In this document: in pieces, positions 1-9,863 of the stretch
Layout of the letters: every line of letters starts with the position of its first letter
Position numbering within the stretch: position 1 is the stretch's first letter
Source: CAXBDP01 sp964598395
Lineage (GTDB): Bacteria > Bacteroidota > Bacteroidia > Cytophagales > Cyclobacteriaceae
Direction of reading: 5' to 3'
Length of the DNA: 64,000 nucleotides
NCBI GenBank assembly: GCA_964598395.1
Contig: CAZRBW010000002.1
Span: 55,504 to 119,503 of the forward strand
Program-made: the position numbers and the translations under genes
Notes under the pieces: model-generated
What the model saw: the letters and a program-made list of their open reading frames with translations, nothing else
The model's database searches: none
What the model was told of the DNA's origin: nothing

Positions 1-1575
1 CGATCTTCTGGTAAATCTGTTCTCTTGCAAAGTATTACCAAGCAAAACATTCAAATCATGATCAGTACCAAACTTAGTTTGATAAGTCAATACATTTTCA
101 TTGATCCAATTATTATCAGTTGTCACGGTTGCTGATCCAACGCCATTATTTGCCTGGCCAGTAGCTAAACGCGTATTAGAATATTGATCTTCTTCTACAA
201 AGCTATTATCCATAGACCAAGTTGACCTAAATATCAATCCATTGGCTATTTCATATTCTGCAAATGTACTACCAATGAATCGAGTGGTTCTCATCAGATA
301 GTCTGTTTCTACAGCAACTGCCACAGGATTTTCCCAAAATGGACGATAATAAGTGCCATCTGCATTATAAACCGGAAAGTTCGATGGATAGAAATAAGCA
401 GTACTTAATGCACCATTGATTGCATTTCCATTCAATGCTCTATTTCTCGTATTTATACCATATGTGGCATTCACTCCAACCTTCAATTTATCACTAGCCA
501 TAAATTCCAAATTCATACGGCCGGTGGTTCTCTCAAAGTTTGCAGGCTTCAAAATACCTTCTTGAAAGTTTTGATTTCCTGATACGAAGTATTTCACTCG
601 TTTGTCACCTCCACTTACAGATACATCTAGATTGTAGGAGCTTGCCTCTTGGAATAGATAATCAAACCAATTGGTATCAATTGCTTGACTTGGATTTGGA
701 AAGCGTTCTGGTCTACCATTATTTCTATCCGCTTCGTTTTGCAACATTTCGAATGTAGGCCCATCTACACGAATTGAGTTAGGATCTCTCCACGCTTTTG
801 AAGTACCCACAAAAGAGTTTATAGTAACAGTAGCTTTACCTTCAGACCCTCTTTTTGTTGTGATAAGTACCACGCCATTAGCCGCGCGAGCTCCATATAT
901 TGCAGTTGCTGAAGCATCCTTCAAAATCTCAATAGATGCAATATCCGCAGGGTTGATGTCTGCGAGCGGGTTGACTGGTAGCCCAAATGTAGTCCCTGCC
1001 AAATTATTGGATTGCAATGGCACGCCATCAATTACATATAATGGATCAGAACTACCATTGATAGATGTTGTACCTCTTACCCGCACAAACATCCCTCCAC
1101 CAGGCTCTCCCGATTGAGACCCAACAACCACACCTGCAGCACGACCTTGCATTAATTGGTCAGGGCTTGTGATTGGAATGTTCTCTACATCCTTGGCACT
1201 AATTGAAGAAATAGAACTCGTTAAGGTTTTTCTTTCTTGTTGGCCATACCCAACTACAACAACTTCGCCCAATGTTTTGATATCCTCAGCCAATCGAATG
1301 TCGATTTGAGTCCTTGCTCCAACAGTGACTTCTTGCTGTAAATATCCAATCATAGAAAAGACCAAAATGGACTCATTGCTAGGAACTCTTATTTCATAAG
1401 ACCCATCGCCGCCAGTAAAAGTCCCAATCACGGTTCCTTTCACTTGAATGTTCACGCCTGGAAGTGGAAAGTCCTCCCCATCAGTGATTACTTTTCCTCG
1501 CACCACCCGCTCCTGAGCAAACAAGAATCCCGGTAGGATTAAAGCGAAGAAAAAAAGTTGTAAGGTTTTTTTCAT
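1..1575 (-). CDS. SusC/RagA-type TonB-dependent receptor, N-terminal part (runs off left edge)
   Basis: The frame is open for 525 codons from the ATG at 1573-1575 to base 1 with no stop, so the C-terminal half of the barrel is missing from the window. Reading the minus strand gives a signal peptide (MKKTLQLFFFALILPGFLFA), a carboxypeptidase-regulatory-like domain, then the TonB plug with DPLYVIDGVP and IEILKDASATAIYGARAANG, which are hallmarks of SusC. In this family the protein is an outer-membrane channel that imports oligosaccharides or peptides with a SusD lipoprotein lid, driven by TonB. It is a close paralogue of the complete SusC gene at 3219-6179, which lies upstream in the same orientation. 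The terminator at 1732-1757 separates it from that pair, so it probably has its own promoter, and its SusD partner would lie left of the window. The substrate cannot be deduced. Confidence 0.93.
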   Translation of the reverse strand, partial: MKKTLQLFFFALILPGFLFAQERVVRGKVITDGEDFPLPGVNIQVKGTVIGTFTGGDGSYEIRVPSNESILVFSMIGYLQQEVTVGARTQIDIRLAEDIKTLGEVVVVGYGQQERKTLTSSISSISAKDVENIPITSPDQLMQGRAAGVVVGSQSGEPGGGMFVRVRGTTSINGSSDPLYVIDGVPLQSNNLAGTTFGLPVNPLADINPADIASIEILKDASATAIYGARAANGVVLITTKRGSEGKATVTINSFVGTSKAWRDPNSIRVDGPTFEMLQNEADRNNGRPERFPNPSQAIDTNWFDYLFQEASSYNLDVSVSGGDKRVKYFVSGNQNFQEGILKPANFERTTGRMNLEFMASDKLKVGVNATYGINTRNRALNGNAINGALSTAYFYPSNFPVYNADGTYYRPFWENPVAVAVETDYLMRTTRFIGSTFAEYEIANGLIFRSTWSMDNSFVEEDQYSNTRLATGQANNGVGSATVTTDNNWINENVLTYQTKFGTDHDLNVLLGNTLQENRFTRRS

Positions 1576-1731
1576 AATAAATTGTTTTTAGTTAGAGGTT
1601 GCCCTTTATAAAGTATTTAGGGTCTCTGAATTTAAGATTGTTTAATCTTAATGAAAAATGAACTGCACAATTTTTATATCAATGGTACTATTCAAATTAT
1701 AAGAGGAAGAGAAAACTCTTTAAACAAAAAA

Positions 1732-1757
1732 AGAGGGGCTCGCATGCGAGCCCCTCT
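1732..1757 (-). terminator. Rho-independent terminator after the SusCD pair
   Basis: A perfect 26-base palindrome (AGAGGGGCTCGC centred at 1744/1745) lies 26 bases beyond the SusD stop. On the minus strand it is followed by a T-run (complement of 1725-1731). It can end the susC-susD transcript before the second receptor gene begins. Confidence 0.88.
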
Positions 1758-1783
1758 TTTAAATTTTAATAATGATTTTATTA

Positions 1784-3199
1784 TTAGTTACCGTATCCTT
1801 GGTTTTGCTCCAAATTAGGATTAGCTAATAGATCAACTCTAGGTATTGGCATTATTTGCTTAAATGCTTGATCAATTCCGGTAGGCACCGACGAGTTTCT
1901 CCTATTCACTGAAGCAAGCACTGTCAATGCTCTGCCTGTTCTTACAAGATCAAAGAATCTATGACCTTCAAGGTGAAATTCAAAAGCTCTTTCTTGCTCA
2001 ATAGCCAAAAGTACCGCAGCTTGAGTCATAGGTCCACTATAGTTAGCAAGACCAGCACGATTTCTAATCCTATTAAGATCAGCAACTGCTAATGCAATAG
2101 AATTTTTATTTGCATGTGCTTCAGCTCTATTCATAAACATTTCGGCAATTCTCAAAACGTGAATATTATCAATATTACCTGGCTTTTGATACTTCAATGG
2201 ATAGAAAACACCCTCCGCAGTATTAAAACCGAACATCGCACCTCTTGTGTCAGCAGGATTCGATCTTATAAGATTCACGAAATCACCATGCATCGCTAAA
2301 TCACCACGACCACCTAGCCCGCCAGTTGCAGGCAAGTACCAGTTACGAATACCACTTTGATCCGCATTATCGAATTCAAGTTCAAAAATAGACTCTGTAG
2401 TCAACTTTCCAGAGAATATGTTCGAGAAGTTGGATACCAAAACATACCTAGGATCATTGATTACTTCAGTAGAAGTAGTTATTACATCATCCCATTCACC
2501 TAGGTAAAGATGTAGTCTTGATAGCAATGCTCTAGCTGATGCTTTTACTACTCTTGATCTAGAAAAAGCAATAGAGGCTTGTGCTTCTGGCAATAAAGAT
2601 ATTGCTTGAAGCAAGTCACTCTTTACTTGAGCATAACCTACAGCCAAATCAGGACGAGACAAATAAGCCGCTTCACCTGCTCCTCTTGATGGCTCTAAAG
2701 GTAAAACAACACTCTTTGTACCAATTTTACCTGGAACTCCTCCAAAAACCCTATTCAAATCGAAGAAGGCTAATGCTCGAGCAAAGTACGCTTGACCAAC
2801 TAAATTATCTCTTTTAGCTTGAGGCATTTCTATACCGGGCACAGAAGCAATTAGATTATTGGCTTGATTTACCGTTCGATAAGCTGCGATATAAAAGTTG
2901 TTCAACTCAGTATTTGAAGCATCAAGAGAATAGGTATCCATTTCTCTATAGAAATCCCAAGTACCTATACTTTGTGCGACATCAGCACTTACGTCTGATA
3001 TAATTTGGAAATTACGTCCGTAATAGCCCCCAGCCTGCATTTGGTGATATAAACCTGCCAATGCTGCATCTGCACTTTTCTCATTAGTGAAAGCACCCTG
3101 ATCAGAAATTTGAGTTTCTGGCTCTTGCTCAAGAACATCGCAACTGAATGCGATTACGCTTGAGAGGGCAATCCAAGAAAATATATTTTTTAGTTTCAT
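1784..3199 (-). CDS. SusD/RagB family outer-membrane lipoprotein
   Basis: The 471-residue product starts with a lipoprotein signal whose lipobox ends at Cys20 (VIAFSC), so it should be anchored in the outer membrane facing outwards. After that come the SusD N-terminal region (GAFTNEKSADAALAGLYHQM), TPR-like helices, and the conserved C-terminal part containing RIAEMFMNRAEA and QERAFEFHLEGHRFFDLVR. SusD proteins bind the glycan or peptide substrate and act as a lid over the SusC channel. The gene starts 19 bases after the SusC stop, so the two are almost certainly cotranscribed. It is somewhat shorter than many SusD proteins. No glycan-degrading enzyme is visible next to the pair, so the ligand is unknown. 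Confidence 0.95.
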   Translation of the reverse strand: MKLKNIFSWIALSSVIAFSCDVLEQEPETQISDQGAFTNEKSADAALAGLYHQMQAGGYYGRNFQIISDVSADVAQSIGTWDFYREMDTYSLDASNTELNNFYIAAYRTVNQANNLIASVPGIEMPQAKRDNLVGQAYFARALAFFDLNRVFGGVPGKIGTKSVVLPLEPSRGAGEAAYLSRPDLAVGYAQVKSDLLQAISLLPEAQASIAFSRSRVVKASARALLSRLHLYLGEWDDVITTSTEVINDPRYVLVSNFSNIFSGKLTTESIFELEFDNADQSGIRNWYLPATGGLGGRGDLAMHGDFVNLIRSNPADTRGAMFGFNTAEGVFYPLKYQKPGNIDNIHVLRIAEMFMNRAEAHANKNSIALAVADLNRIRNRAGLANYSGPMTQAAVLLAIEQERAFEFHLEGHRFFDLVRTGRALTVLASVNRRNSSVPTGIDQAFKQIMPIPRVDLLANPNLEQNQGYGN

Positions 3200-3218
3200 G
3201 TTATTCTAGGATTTAAGA

Positions 3219-6179
3219 TTAGAAAGTAATGTTAAAACCGCCCATAATTACTCTTGGCTGCGGGATTGCGTAGAAGTCAACACCTTGTGTCAATGCATTA
3301 CCAGCAGTAGAAGTAACTTCAGGATCCATTCCAGAGTAATTAGTGAATGTTAGTAAGTTTTGTCCACTCAAGTAAACTCTTGCGGAACCCATACCAATTC
3401 TACTTATCACGTCTGTAGGCAATGTATAACCTATTGAAAGGTTTTTCAATCTGACATAAGAACCATCCTCAACAAAACGAGAAGGTCTTAAGTTTGCAGC
3501 ATAGTTTGCATTAGTCATGCGAGGAATCATCGTCACATCACCAGGTTGTTGCCAACGATCTAACTGAGAAGCAAGAAAGTTTGTATTTCTTGTACCACCA
3601 TGCTCTTGGAAGAATCTTGACCAGTATAATTGATCGTTACCCAAAGAATACTGGAAGAAAATCATCATATCGAATGCTTTGTAGTTTAATGTATTTGTTA
3701 AACCACCAAAGAAATCTGGCCATGCATCTCCTACCAAGAATCTATCTACGTTAGGGTCAAATTGGGCTCCTGGCGTTTTTGTTCTCCAAATAGGATTACC
3801 CGTTTCAGGATTCACACCTAATTGATCGTGGAACCAGAAAGAATAAAGAGGCGCACCTTCTTCAATTCTTACGATGTCTCTATTATAAACAGCTATCGGC
3901 TGAGCTAACTTTTTCACCATGTTTCTATTTTGTGCCACATTGAATTGTACACTCCAATTCAAATCTGTAGTGGAAACTATGTTAGCGTTAATTCCTAATT
4001 CAAAACCCTTATTTTCAACTTCTCCAAAATTCTGTACGATATCAGAGAAACCAGTTGAAATTGGCACAGGAACAGCAAGCAATAAATCAGTTGTTTGCTT
4101 ATTATAGTAATCAGCTGTTACAGTTACTTTATCATTCCAAAGACCGAAATCTACACCTATATTAAACTGTGCTGTTCTTTCCCACTTCAAATCTGGGTTA
4201 GCTAATTGATTTGGTTGGGTACCAGGTGCTGCTGTATAGTTGGCACCACCGCCCCATAAACCTGCCGCTTGGAAGTTACCAATTCCATTTTGGTTACCTG
4301 TTATACCATAACTTGCTCTTAGCTTCAATTCGCTAATAGCAGGAACATTTTGCAAGAAATCTTCTTCAGATAATCTCCAACCTGCCGCTATTGAAGGGAA
4401 AGTACCCCATTGATTGGCAGAACCAAATCTTGAACTACCATCACGACGAACGTTTACAGTCACTAGATACTTGTTATCTAACGCATAGTTTATCCTTGTG
4501 AATAAAGAAGCAATACCCCACATCGAACCATCAGAAGATGACGTCTGAACTGCTGCTGAAGCAATTCTCTTGAAATCGTTAGATGGGAATTGCTGCCCAC
4601 CCGCAGTGGTTCTTTCAAATTTTGATTGCTGAAGAGTAGTTCCTAACAAAATGCCAAGATCGTGTCTTCCATTAATTCTTGTTTGGTAATTCAACACATT
4701 CTCCTGAATCCAGTTGTCATCAACTGTAGCTATAGAAGATGCAGAACCATTTACTGGAGCACCAGCATTTAGGAGAGTATTATCATACACATCTTCTTTC
4801 ACATTGTTATAATCCACGCTGAATGAACTTCTCAGTGAAAGGCCTGGGAAAAATTCATATTCACCATATACGGTTGCCAAAACTCTATTGGTTACCATGG
4901 TAATATCATTTTCATTAATTACGGCTACTGGATTTTCAAAGATGGAGAACTTAGTGTAGTTACCATTTGCATCGTACGGAGCCAAGTTTGGTGGGAAAAA
5001 GTGTGTCCCACCTAATGCTCCAGCGATATTATCATCATTTCTTAATCTATTTCTTATGCTTCTCGCATACAACATACTAGTACCAACTTTCAATTTATCA
5101 GTAGCAAGCACGTCCAAATTGATACGACCTGTTTTTCTATCAAAAGCTGACGGAGCAACAATACCTTCTTGATTGAAAGTAGATGCTGAAACTAAGTATT
5201 GTACTTTTGGATCACCACCACTAATAGAAATATCTGTATTGCTAATAGGGGCATCTCTAAATACTAAGTCAGCAAAATTTGTCGAAATGGCTTGGGAAGG
5301 ATTTGCATAAATTGGACTACCACCATTATTAACAGCAGCTTCATTTCTAAGCATTTCATAAGTTGGGCCATCTACAAGATCAGGCTTTCTCCATGCGCTT
5401 TGGCTACCATAATAAGAACCTATGCTGATTTTGGCTTTGCTATTATCACCACGCTTGGTAGTAATAAGCACAACTCCATTTGCAGCACGAGCACCATATA
5501 TTGCAGTTGCAGATGCATCCTTCAAAATTTCGATTGAGGCAATATCGGCTGGATTGATATCAGACATTGCATTGGTTTGGTTACCACCAAGACCAACACC
5601 AGATAAGTTACCTGATAGAATAGGTACACCATCAACCACGTATAGTGGATCATTACCCGCTGTGATAGAAGTAGAACCACGCACCCTCACAAACATACCC
5701 CCACCTGGAGTACCTGATTGCGACTGCACTAATACACCTGAAGCTCGACCTTGCATCAATTGATCAGGGCTAGCTGTTGGTATATTTTCGATATCCTTGG
5801 CTGATACAGAGGATATTGAGGAGGTAAGCGTTTTACGGTCTTGCTCGCCGTATCCAGTTACTACCACTTCGCCAAGTTCTCTTACATCTTCTCGCATCGT
5901 CACATCAATAGTTGATCGAGTGCCTACAACCACTTCTTGAGCGGCAAATCCGATTAGTGAAAAAACTAATACGGCATCATTTGATGGAACCTCCAAAGAG
6001 TATTTTCCATCTCCTCCAGTAAAAGTACCTTGGACGGTACCTTTTATTTGAATGTTGACGCCAGGCAATGGAAAAGATCCATCGGCTGCCATCACTGTAC
6101 CTGAAACTGTACGCTGCTGGGCAAAGCCCATTCCTACAGCTAACAGCACCGCCAAGGCGGATAGTAAGGTTTTCTTCAT
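3219..6179 (-). CDS. SusC/RagA family TonB-linked outer-membrane receptor
   Basis: The 986-residue protein has a signal peptide (residues 1-20, cut near GFAQQ), a carboxypeptidase-regulatory-like domain (about 22-107) and a TonB plug (about 112-235). The plug carries the SusC signatures DPLYVVDGVP and IEILKDASATAIYGARAANG. A long beta-barrel ends in NITF, a typical outer-membrane C-terminus. It is the TonB-powered channel of a SusCD importer with the following SusD gene. The plug and regulatory domains match the partial receptor at 1-1575 very closely, whereas the barrels diverge more, so this is a recent duplication or a gene-conversion pair. No sigma/anti-sigma pair lies next to it, and the N-terminus has no obvious extra signalling domain. 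A Bacteroidetes-type promoter precedes it at 6227-6257. Confidence 0.96.
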   Translation of the reverse strand: MKKTLLSALAVLLAVGMGFAQQRTVSGTVMAADGSFPLPGVNIQIKGTVQGTFTGGDGKYSLEVPSNDAVLVFSLIGFAAQEVVVGTRSTIDVTMREDVRELGEVVVTGYGEQDRKTLTSSISSVSAKDIENIPTASPDQLMQGRASGVLVQSQSGTPGGGMFVRVRGSTSITAGNDPLYVVDGVPILSGNLSGVGLGGNQTNAMSDINPADIASIEILKDASATAIYGARAANGVVLITTKRGDNSKAKISIGSYYGSQSAWRKPDLVDGPTYEMLRNEAAVNNGGSPIYANPSQAISTNFADLVFRDAPISNTDISISGGDPKVQYLVSASTFNQEGIVAPSAFDRKTGRINLDVLATDKLKVGTSMLYARSIRNRLRNDDNIAGALGGTHFFPPNLAPYDANGNYTKFSIFENPVAVINENDITMVTNRVLATVYGEYEFFPGLSLRSSFSVDYNNVKEDVYDNTLLNAGAPVNGSASSIATVDDNWIQENVLNYQTRINGRHDLGILLGTTLQQSKFERTTAGGQQFPSNDFKRIASAAVQTSSSDGSMWGIASLFTRINYALDNKYLVTVNVRRDGSSRFGSANQWGTFPSIAAGWRLSEEDFLQNVPAISELKLRASYGITGNQNGIGNFQAAGLWGGGANYTAAPGTQPNQLANPDLKWERTAQFNIGVDFGLWNDKVTVTADYYNKQTTDLLLAVPVPISTGFSDIVQNFGEVENKGFELGINANIVSTTDLNWSVQFNVAQNRNMVKKLAQPIAVYNRDIVRIEEGAPLYSFWFHDQLGVNPETGNPIWRTKTPGAQFDPNVDRFLVGDAWPDFFGGLTNTLNYKAFDMMIFFQYSLGNDQLYWSRFFQEHGGTRNTNFLASQLDRWQQPGDVTMIPRMTNANYAANLRPSRFVEDGSYVRLKNLSIGYTLPTDVISRIGMGSARVYLSGQNLLTFTNYSGMDPEVTSTAGNALTQGVDFYAIPQPRVIMGGFNITF

Positions 6180-6226
6180 AGGGTTAGTGTTTAGGTTAAT
6201 TGTTCAAAATGTTCTGAAAACTTATC

Positions 6227-6257
6227 GAAAAATAGGCTTTGTATTTACCAAAGCAAA
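6227..6257 (-). promoter_or_regulatory. Candidate Bacteroidetes sigma-type promoter for the SusCD pair
   Basis: On the minus strand, TTTG (complement of 6254-6257) is followed after 19 bases by TATTTTTC (complement of 6227-6234). This is one mismatch from the Bacteroidetes -7 consensus TAnnTTTG, at the usual spacing from the -33 TTTG. It lies 48 bases upstream of the receptor ATG. Inferred from sequence only. Confidence 0.55.
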
Positions 6258-6411
6258 ACGAATTTATATGGTTTTTTTCAATTATTGGAATATTTAAAAT
6301 TCATCCAACTTTAATTTTACGATATTTTGTTTTGTGCTAAATTTCAAACAAAATAAAAATTTTATTCTGTCTTCATTATACCAATCAAAATAATAGCTTT
6401 TGAAAAGTGAT

Positions 6412-6444
6412 TTTGTGTTCCTAAATTCTGCCCTAATATCTTTA
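6412..6444 (+). promoter_or_regulatory. Candidate promoter for the sortilin-like gene
   Basis: TTTG at 6412-6415 and TATCTTTA at 6437-6444 are separated by 21 bases and resemble the Bacteroidetes -33/-7 pair with one mismatch. The -7 element ends 29 bases before the ATG at 6474. The 294-base region between the two divergent genes holds this element and the opposite-strand promoter; nothing else was recognised there. Confidence 0.4.
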
Positions 6445-6473
6445 AAAAGTGAAAATAATAACCTAAACAACCT

Positions 6474-9400
6474 ATGAAGAAAATTTTGCAATATCTTATC
6501 TTAGCAGTAGCCCTGCTTTTATACCTCCCTCAAGAAGCCCTATCCCAAAATCAACCTATTTATGATGCTTCATTGTATCAAGAAATGAACTGGAGAAATA
6601 TCGGCCCTTTTAGAGGCGGGAGGTCGGTTGCTATTACTGGAATCCCATCCAAACCGCTTACATTTTTTGTTGGGTACACTGGTGGTGGTCTTTGGAGAAC
6701 AGAAGATGCCGGCATCTCTTACAAAAATATATCTGATGGCTATTTCACATCTAGTTCAGTAGGCGCTATAGCTGTGGCACCTTCAGACCCAAATGTAGTT
6801 TATGTGGGCATGGGCGAAGCAGCCGTTCGTGGCGTAATGACTATACATGGCGATGGTGTTTACAAATCCACCGACGGTGGAGATACTTGGAAGCATATGG
6901 GATTAGATCGAACCAGACAAATCTCCAGAGTACGAGTGCATCCTACCGATCATAATATAGTATATGTCGGTGCACAGGGAAGTCCATATGGTGCTAATAA
7001 AGAAAGAGGCGTTTACCGATCGAAAGATGGTGGCGAAACTTGGGATCTTGTGCTCCATGTGGATGAAAATACTGGGGTGAGTGATTTAACTATCGATGAA
7101 ACCAACCCTAGAGTGTTATATGCAGCTTTTTGGGAACACCGCAGATACCCATGGATTGTAGATAGTGGTGGAGAAAATAGTGCTATCTATAAATCAGTAG
7201 ACGGTGGAGATACTTGGGAAAAGCTAACCAACGGACTACCGAAATTTATGGGCAAAATTGGCGTAGTCGTTTCTCCTGCCAATAATAAGAGAGTTTGGGC
7301 AATTATAGAAGCTGAAGACGGCGGCTTATTCAGATCAGATGATGCTGGAAAATCTTGGACCAACATTAATAAGGAGAGAATCCTAAGAACTCGTTCTTGG
7401 TATTACATGCACATCTTTGCTGACCCCGTTGATGAAAACAAAGTGTATGTACTCAACGCACCATTCATGAAATCCATCGATGGCGGCAAATCTTTCGAGA
7501 GAGTAGCAACTCCTCACGGTGACAACCACGATTTGTGGATCAACCCTGAGAACCCTCAAATTTGGGCAAATGCAAATGATGGTGGTGGCAATATCTCTCT
7601 TGATGGTGGCAAAACATGGTCGACACAACAAAACCAACCAACTGCCCAAATATACAGAGTAAATGTAGATCACCTTTTTCCATATACAGTTTATGGAGGC
7701 CAACAAGACAACTCTACCATCGCGATACCAAGTGCTCATAATGGAGCAGGTATTCCATGGGGTGCATTTTATTCAGTAGGTGGTTGCGAGTCTGCATTTG
7801 TAGCATTTAATCCAAAAAACCCACAGTTTATCTACGCTGGATGTTACCAAGGGATCATCAATGAATGGAACAGAACAACTGCTACAGCAAAAGATATTAT
7901 GGCCTATCCTTTCTTAGGTCTTGGCTCAAAACCATTAGATCAGAAATATAGATATAATTGGAATGCACCAATCATAGTATCCCAATTTAATCCTGATGTA
8001 ATATACCATGCAGGCAATGTTGTCCTTCGTTCAAAAGACAGAGGCCTAAGTTGGGAAGAAGCCAGTCCTGAGCTTACAAGAAATGACCCTAAATATTTGG
8101 ACTACGGTGGTGGGCCTATTACTCGTGAAGGAGCGGGAGGTGAAATTTACCAAACAATCATTCACCTTATTGAATCACCTCACAGTGCCGATGTTCTATG
8201 GGCTGGCACAGATGATGGACAAGTACATGTAACTACAGATGGTGGTAAAAACTGGAAAAATGTTAGCCCACCGAACTTGACCAAAACAATGCTTGTGAAT
8301 GCGGTAGAAGTATCACCTCACGATCCGAATACAGCTTACATTGCTGTTAATGATTATAAAGTGAATGATTTTACGCCACATGTATTCAAGACTACCAACA
8401 ATGGTCAGACTTGGAAGAGAATTGTAACTGGAATAAAAGATGAGCATTTCACAAGAGTAGTAAGAGAAGATCCAAAGCGCAAAGATCTACTTTACTTAGG
8501 CACAGAGTCAGGAATGTATATTTCATTTAATGGAGGAGACCTTTGGCAGCCATTTCAAAACAACCTGCCTTTGACCCCCATTACAGACATGTTGATCTAC
8601 AACAATGACTTAGTGGTCTCTACTGCTGGTCGAGCATTCTGGATTCTAGATAATCTTACACCACTACACCAACTTAGCAATGAGGTAGCAAATGCCGACA
8701 TGTATTTATTCAAACCAAATGATGCCCTTCGCACTCCATTCAATAAAAATAAAGAAGCTACCAAAAACGCATTAGGCGAAAACCCTTATCATGGCGTAAT
8801 GGCTTATTTCACTTTAAAGAATGGTCATGATGGAAAAATGCCATTAAAAGTTGAATTTCAAGATGCCTCAGGTAAAACCCTCCGTACATTTGCTCCCGAC
8901 TCCAAATTACCAAGTGATAAAATCAAGGGCAAAGCAGGCCTTAACATGGTATATTGGGATTTGACAACTCCACCCGTTGAAGGGCCAGAAGGTTTAACAG
9001 CTGGTTTCGGAAGAGGCGGCTATAGAATAGCTCCAGGCACCTACACAGTAAAGCTTACTCATGGCGACAAAGTACTTACTCAAACTGTCGAAGTAAAACC
9101 TGACCCAAGGGAAACCGCAACTCAACAACAGTACTTAGAGGAGCAACGAATTCTTGAAGCATTGAATGAAAACTTGGTGCAGATCTACGCAAGAGTAAAT
9201 GATCTTCGTGACATCCGTACTCAAGTGCAGTCAATCATCAAAAGGATTAGTGATGACCCAGAATATGAAACAATATTAGAAGCTAGTAACTCTATGGTGT
9301 CCGACATTGATGAAATGGAATGGCTAATGGTACAACCAAAGCAGGAAACCTTCCAAGATGTTATTAATTATGAGAACAAATTGGATAACCACTTTATCCA

Positions 9401-9605
9401 CTTGACTAATCTAATCAATAATGCTGCTGCTCCAGTAACATCAGGACAAAAAGAAAGACTAGGTGACTTAGAGCAAGAATGGAATCAAGTAAAAGCTCAA
9501 ATCAGAACCTTTATCGAAACTGATTTGAAAAATTACAACGACAAACTTGCTGCTTCAGGTTTACAGAATGTTGGGCCGCAGGTTCAGCGTACTGGTCAGA
9601 GATAA
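6474..9605 (+). CDS. Secreted sortilin/VPS10-like Asp-box beta-propeller protein (1043 aa)
   Basis: A signal peptide (about 1-24, ending ALSQ) is followed by a large propeller region (about 35-740) with repeated Asp-box motifs of the form S/T-x-D-x-G-x-x-W. Examples are STDGGDTW, SKDGGETW, SVDGGDTW, SDDAGKSW, SLDGGKTW and TTDGGKNW. Such proteins are often annotated as glycosyl hydrolase, BNR-repeat or VPS10 domain proteins in Bacteroidota, but Asp boxes are structural and prove no enzyme activity. After the propeller come an immunoglobulin-like segment (about 800-880) and a helical, probably coiled-coil C-terminus (about 890-1020). No C-terminal sorting domain was recognised. It is a paralogue of the protein at 13664-16414. 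The gene carries two GCGGGAGG octamers (6616, 8133). The start is supported by the signal peptide. Confidence 0.85.
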   Translation: MKKILQYLILAVALLLYLPQEALSQNQPIYDASLYQEMNWRNIGPFRGGRSVAITGIPSKPLTFFVGYTGGGLWRTEDAGISYKNISDGYFTSSSVGAIAVAPSDPNVVYVGMGEAAVRGVMTIHGDGVYKSTDGGDTWKHMGLDRTRQISRVRVHPTDHNIVYVGAQGSPYGANKERGVYRSKDGGETWDLVLHVDENTGVSDLTIDETNPRVLYAAFWEHRRYPWIVDSGGENSAIYKSVDGGDTWEKLTNGLPKFMGKIGVVVSPANNKRVWAIIEAEDGGLFRSDDAGKSWTNINKERILRTRSWYYMHIFADPVDENKVYVLNAPFMKSIDGGKSFERVATPHGDNHDLWINPENPQIWANANDGGGNISLDGGKTWSTQQNQPTAQIYRVNVDHLFPYTVYGGQQDNSTIAIPSAHNGAGIPWGAFYSVGGCESAFVAFNPKNPQFIYAGCYQGIINEWNRTTATAKDIMAYPFLGLGSKPLDQKYRYNWNAPIIVSQFNPDVIYHAGNVVLRSKDRGLSWEEASPELTRNDPKYLDYGGGPITREGAGGEIYQTIIHLIESPHSADVLWAGTDDGQVHVTTDGGKNWKNVSPPNLTKTMLVNAVEVSPHDPNTAYIAVNDYKVNDFTPHVFKTTNNGQTWKRIVTGIKDEHFTRVVREDPKRKDLLYLGTESGMYISFNGGDLWQPFQNNLPLTPITDMLIYNNDLVVSTAGRAFWILDNLTPLHQLSNEVANADMYLFKPNDALRTPFNKNKEATKNALGENPYHGVMAYFTLKNGHDGKMPLKVEFQDASGKTLRTFAPDSKLPSDKIKGKAGLNMVYWDLTTPPVEGPEGLTAGFGRGGYRIAPGTYTVKLTHGDKVLTQTVEVKPDPRETATQQQYLEEQRILEALNENLVQIYARVNDLRDIRTQVQSIIKRISDDPEYETILEASNSMVSDIDEMEWLMVQPKQETFQDVINYENKLDNHFIHLTNLINNAAAPVTSGQKERLGDLEQEWNQVKAQIRTFIETDLKNYNDKLAASGLQNVGPQVQRTGQR

Positions 9606-9627
9606 AACTAATTTTCATTTTCTTAAT

Positions 9628-9657
9628 AAAAAGGCGCAAGTGATTGCGCCTTTTTTA
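9628..9657 (+). terminator. Rho-independent terminator
   Basis: A 12-base-pair stem (AAAAAGGCGCAA / TTGCGCCTTTTT) with a GTGA loop is followed by T residues, 22 bases after the stop of the sortilin-like gene. Confidence 0.93.
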
Positions 9658-9863
9658 TTGAATTAACTCTTCTATTCTGAGAATAGCATTAGTTATGTAA
9701 ACCAGATTGAAAATAAATCTAAAAAGCTGATTGACTTCACAAAGCCATAAAATCAGTGTTTTACATTTATATTTATTTAGTTCGGATAAATTTTATTACT
9801 TTTCCAATGTAGCTAGCTGTTAATTAAACGGTTCCTACTTTTTTAAATTTATCCATAAAGCTT

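Noticed and set aside
6294..6491. 65-codon minus-strand frame in the SusC/sortilin intergenic region
   Set aside because: It overlaps the start of the sortilin-like gene and the candidate promoters, is rich in Phe, Leu and Lys as AT-rich DNA gives by chance, and has no recognisable motif.
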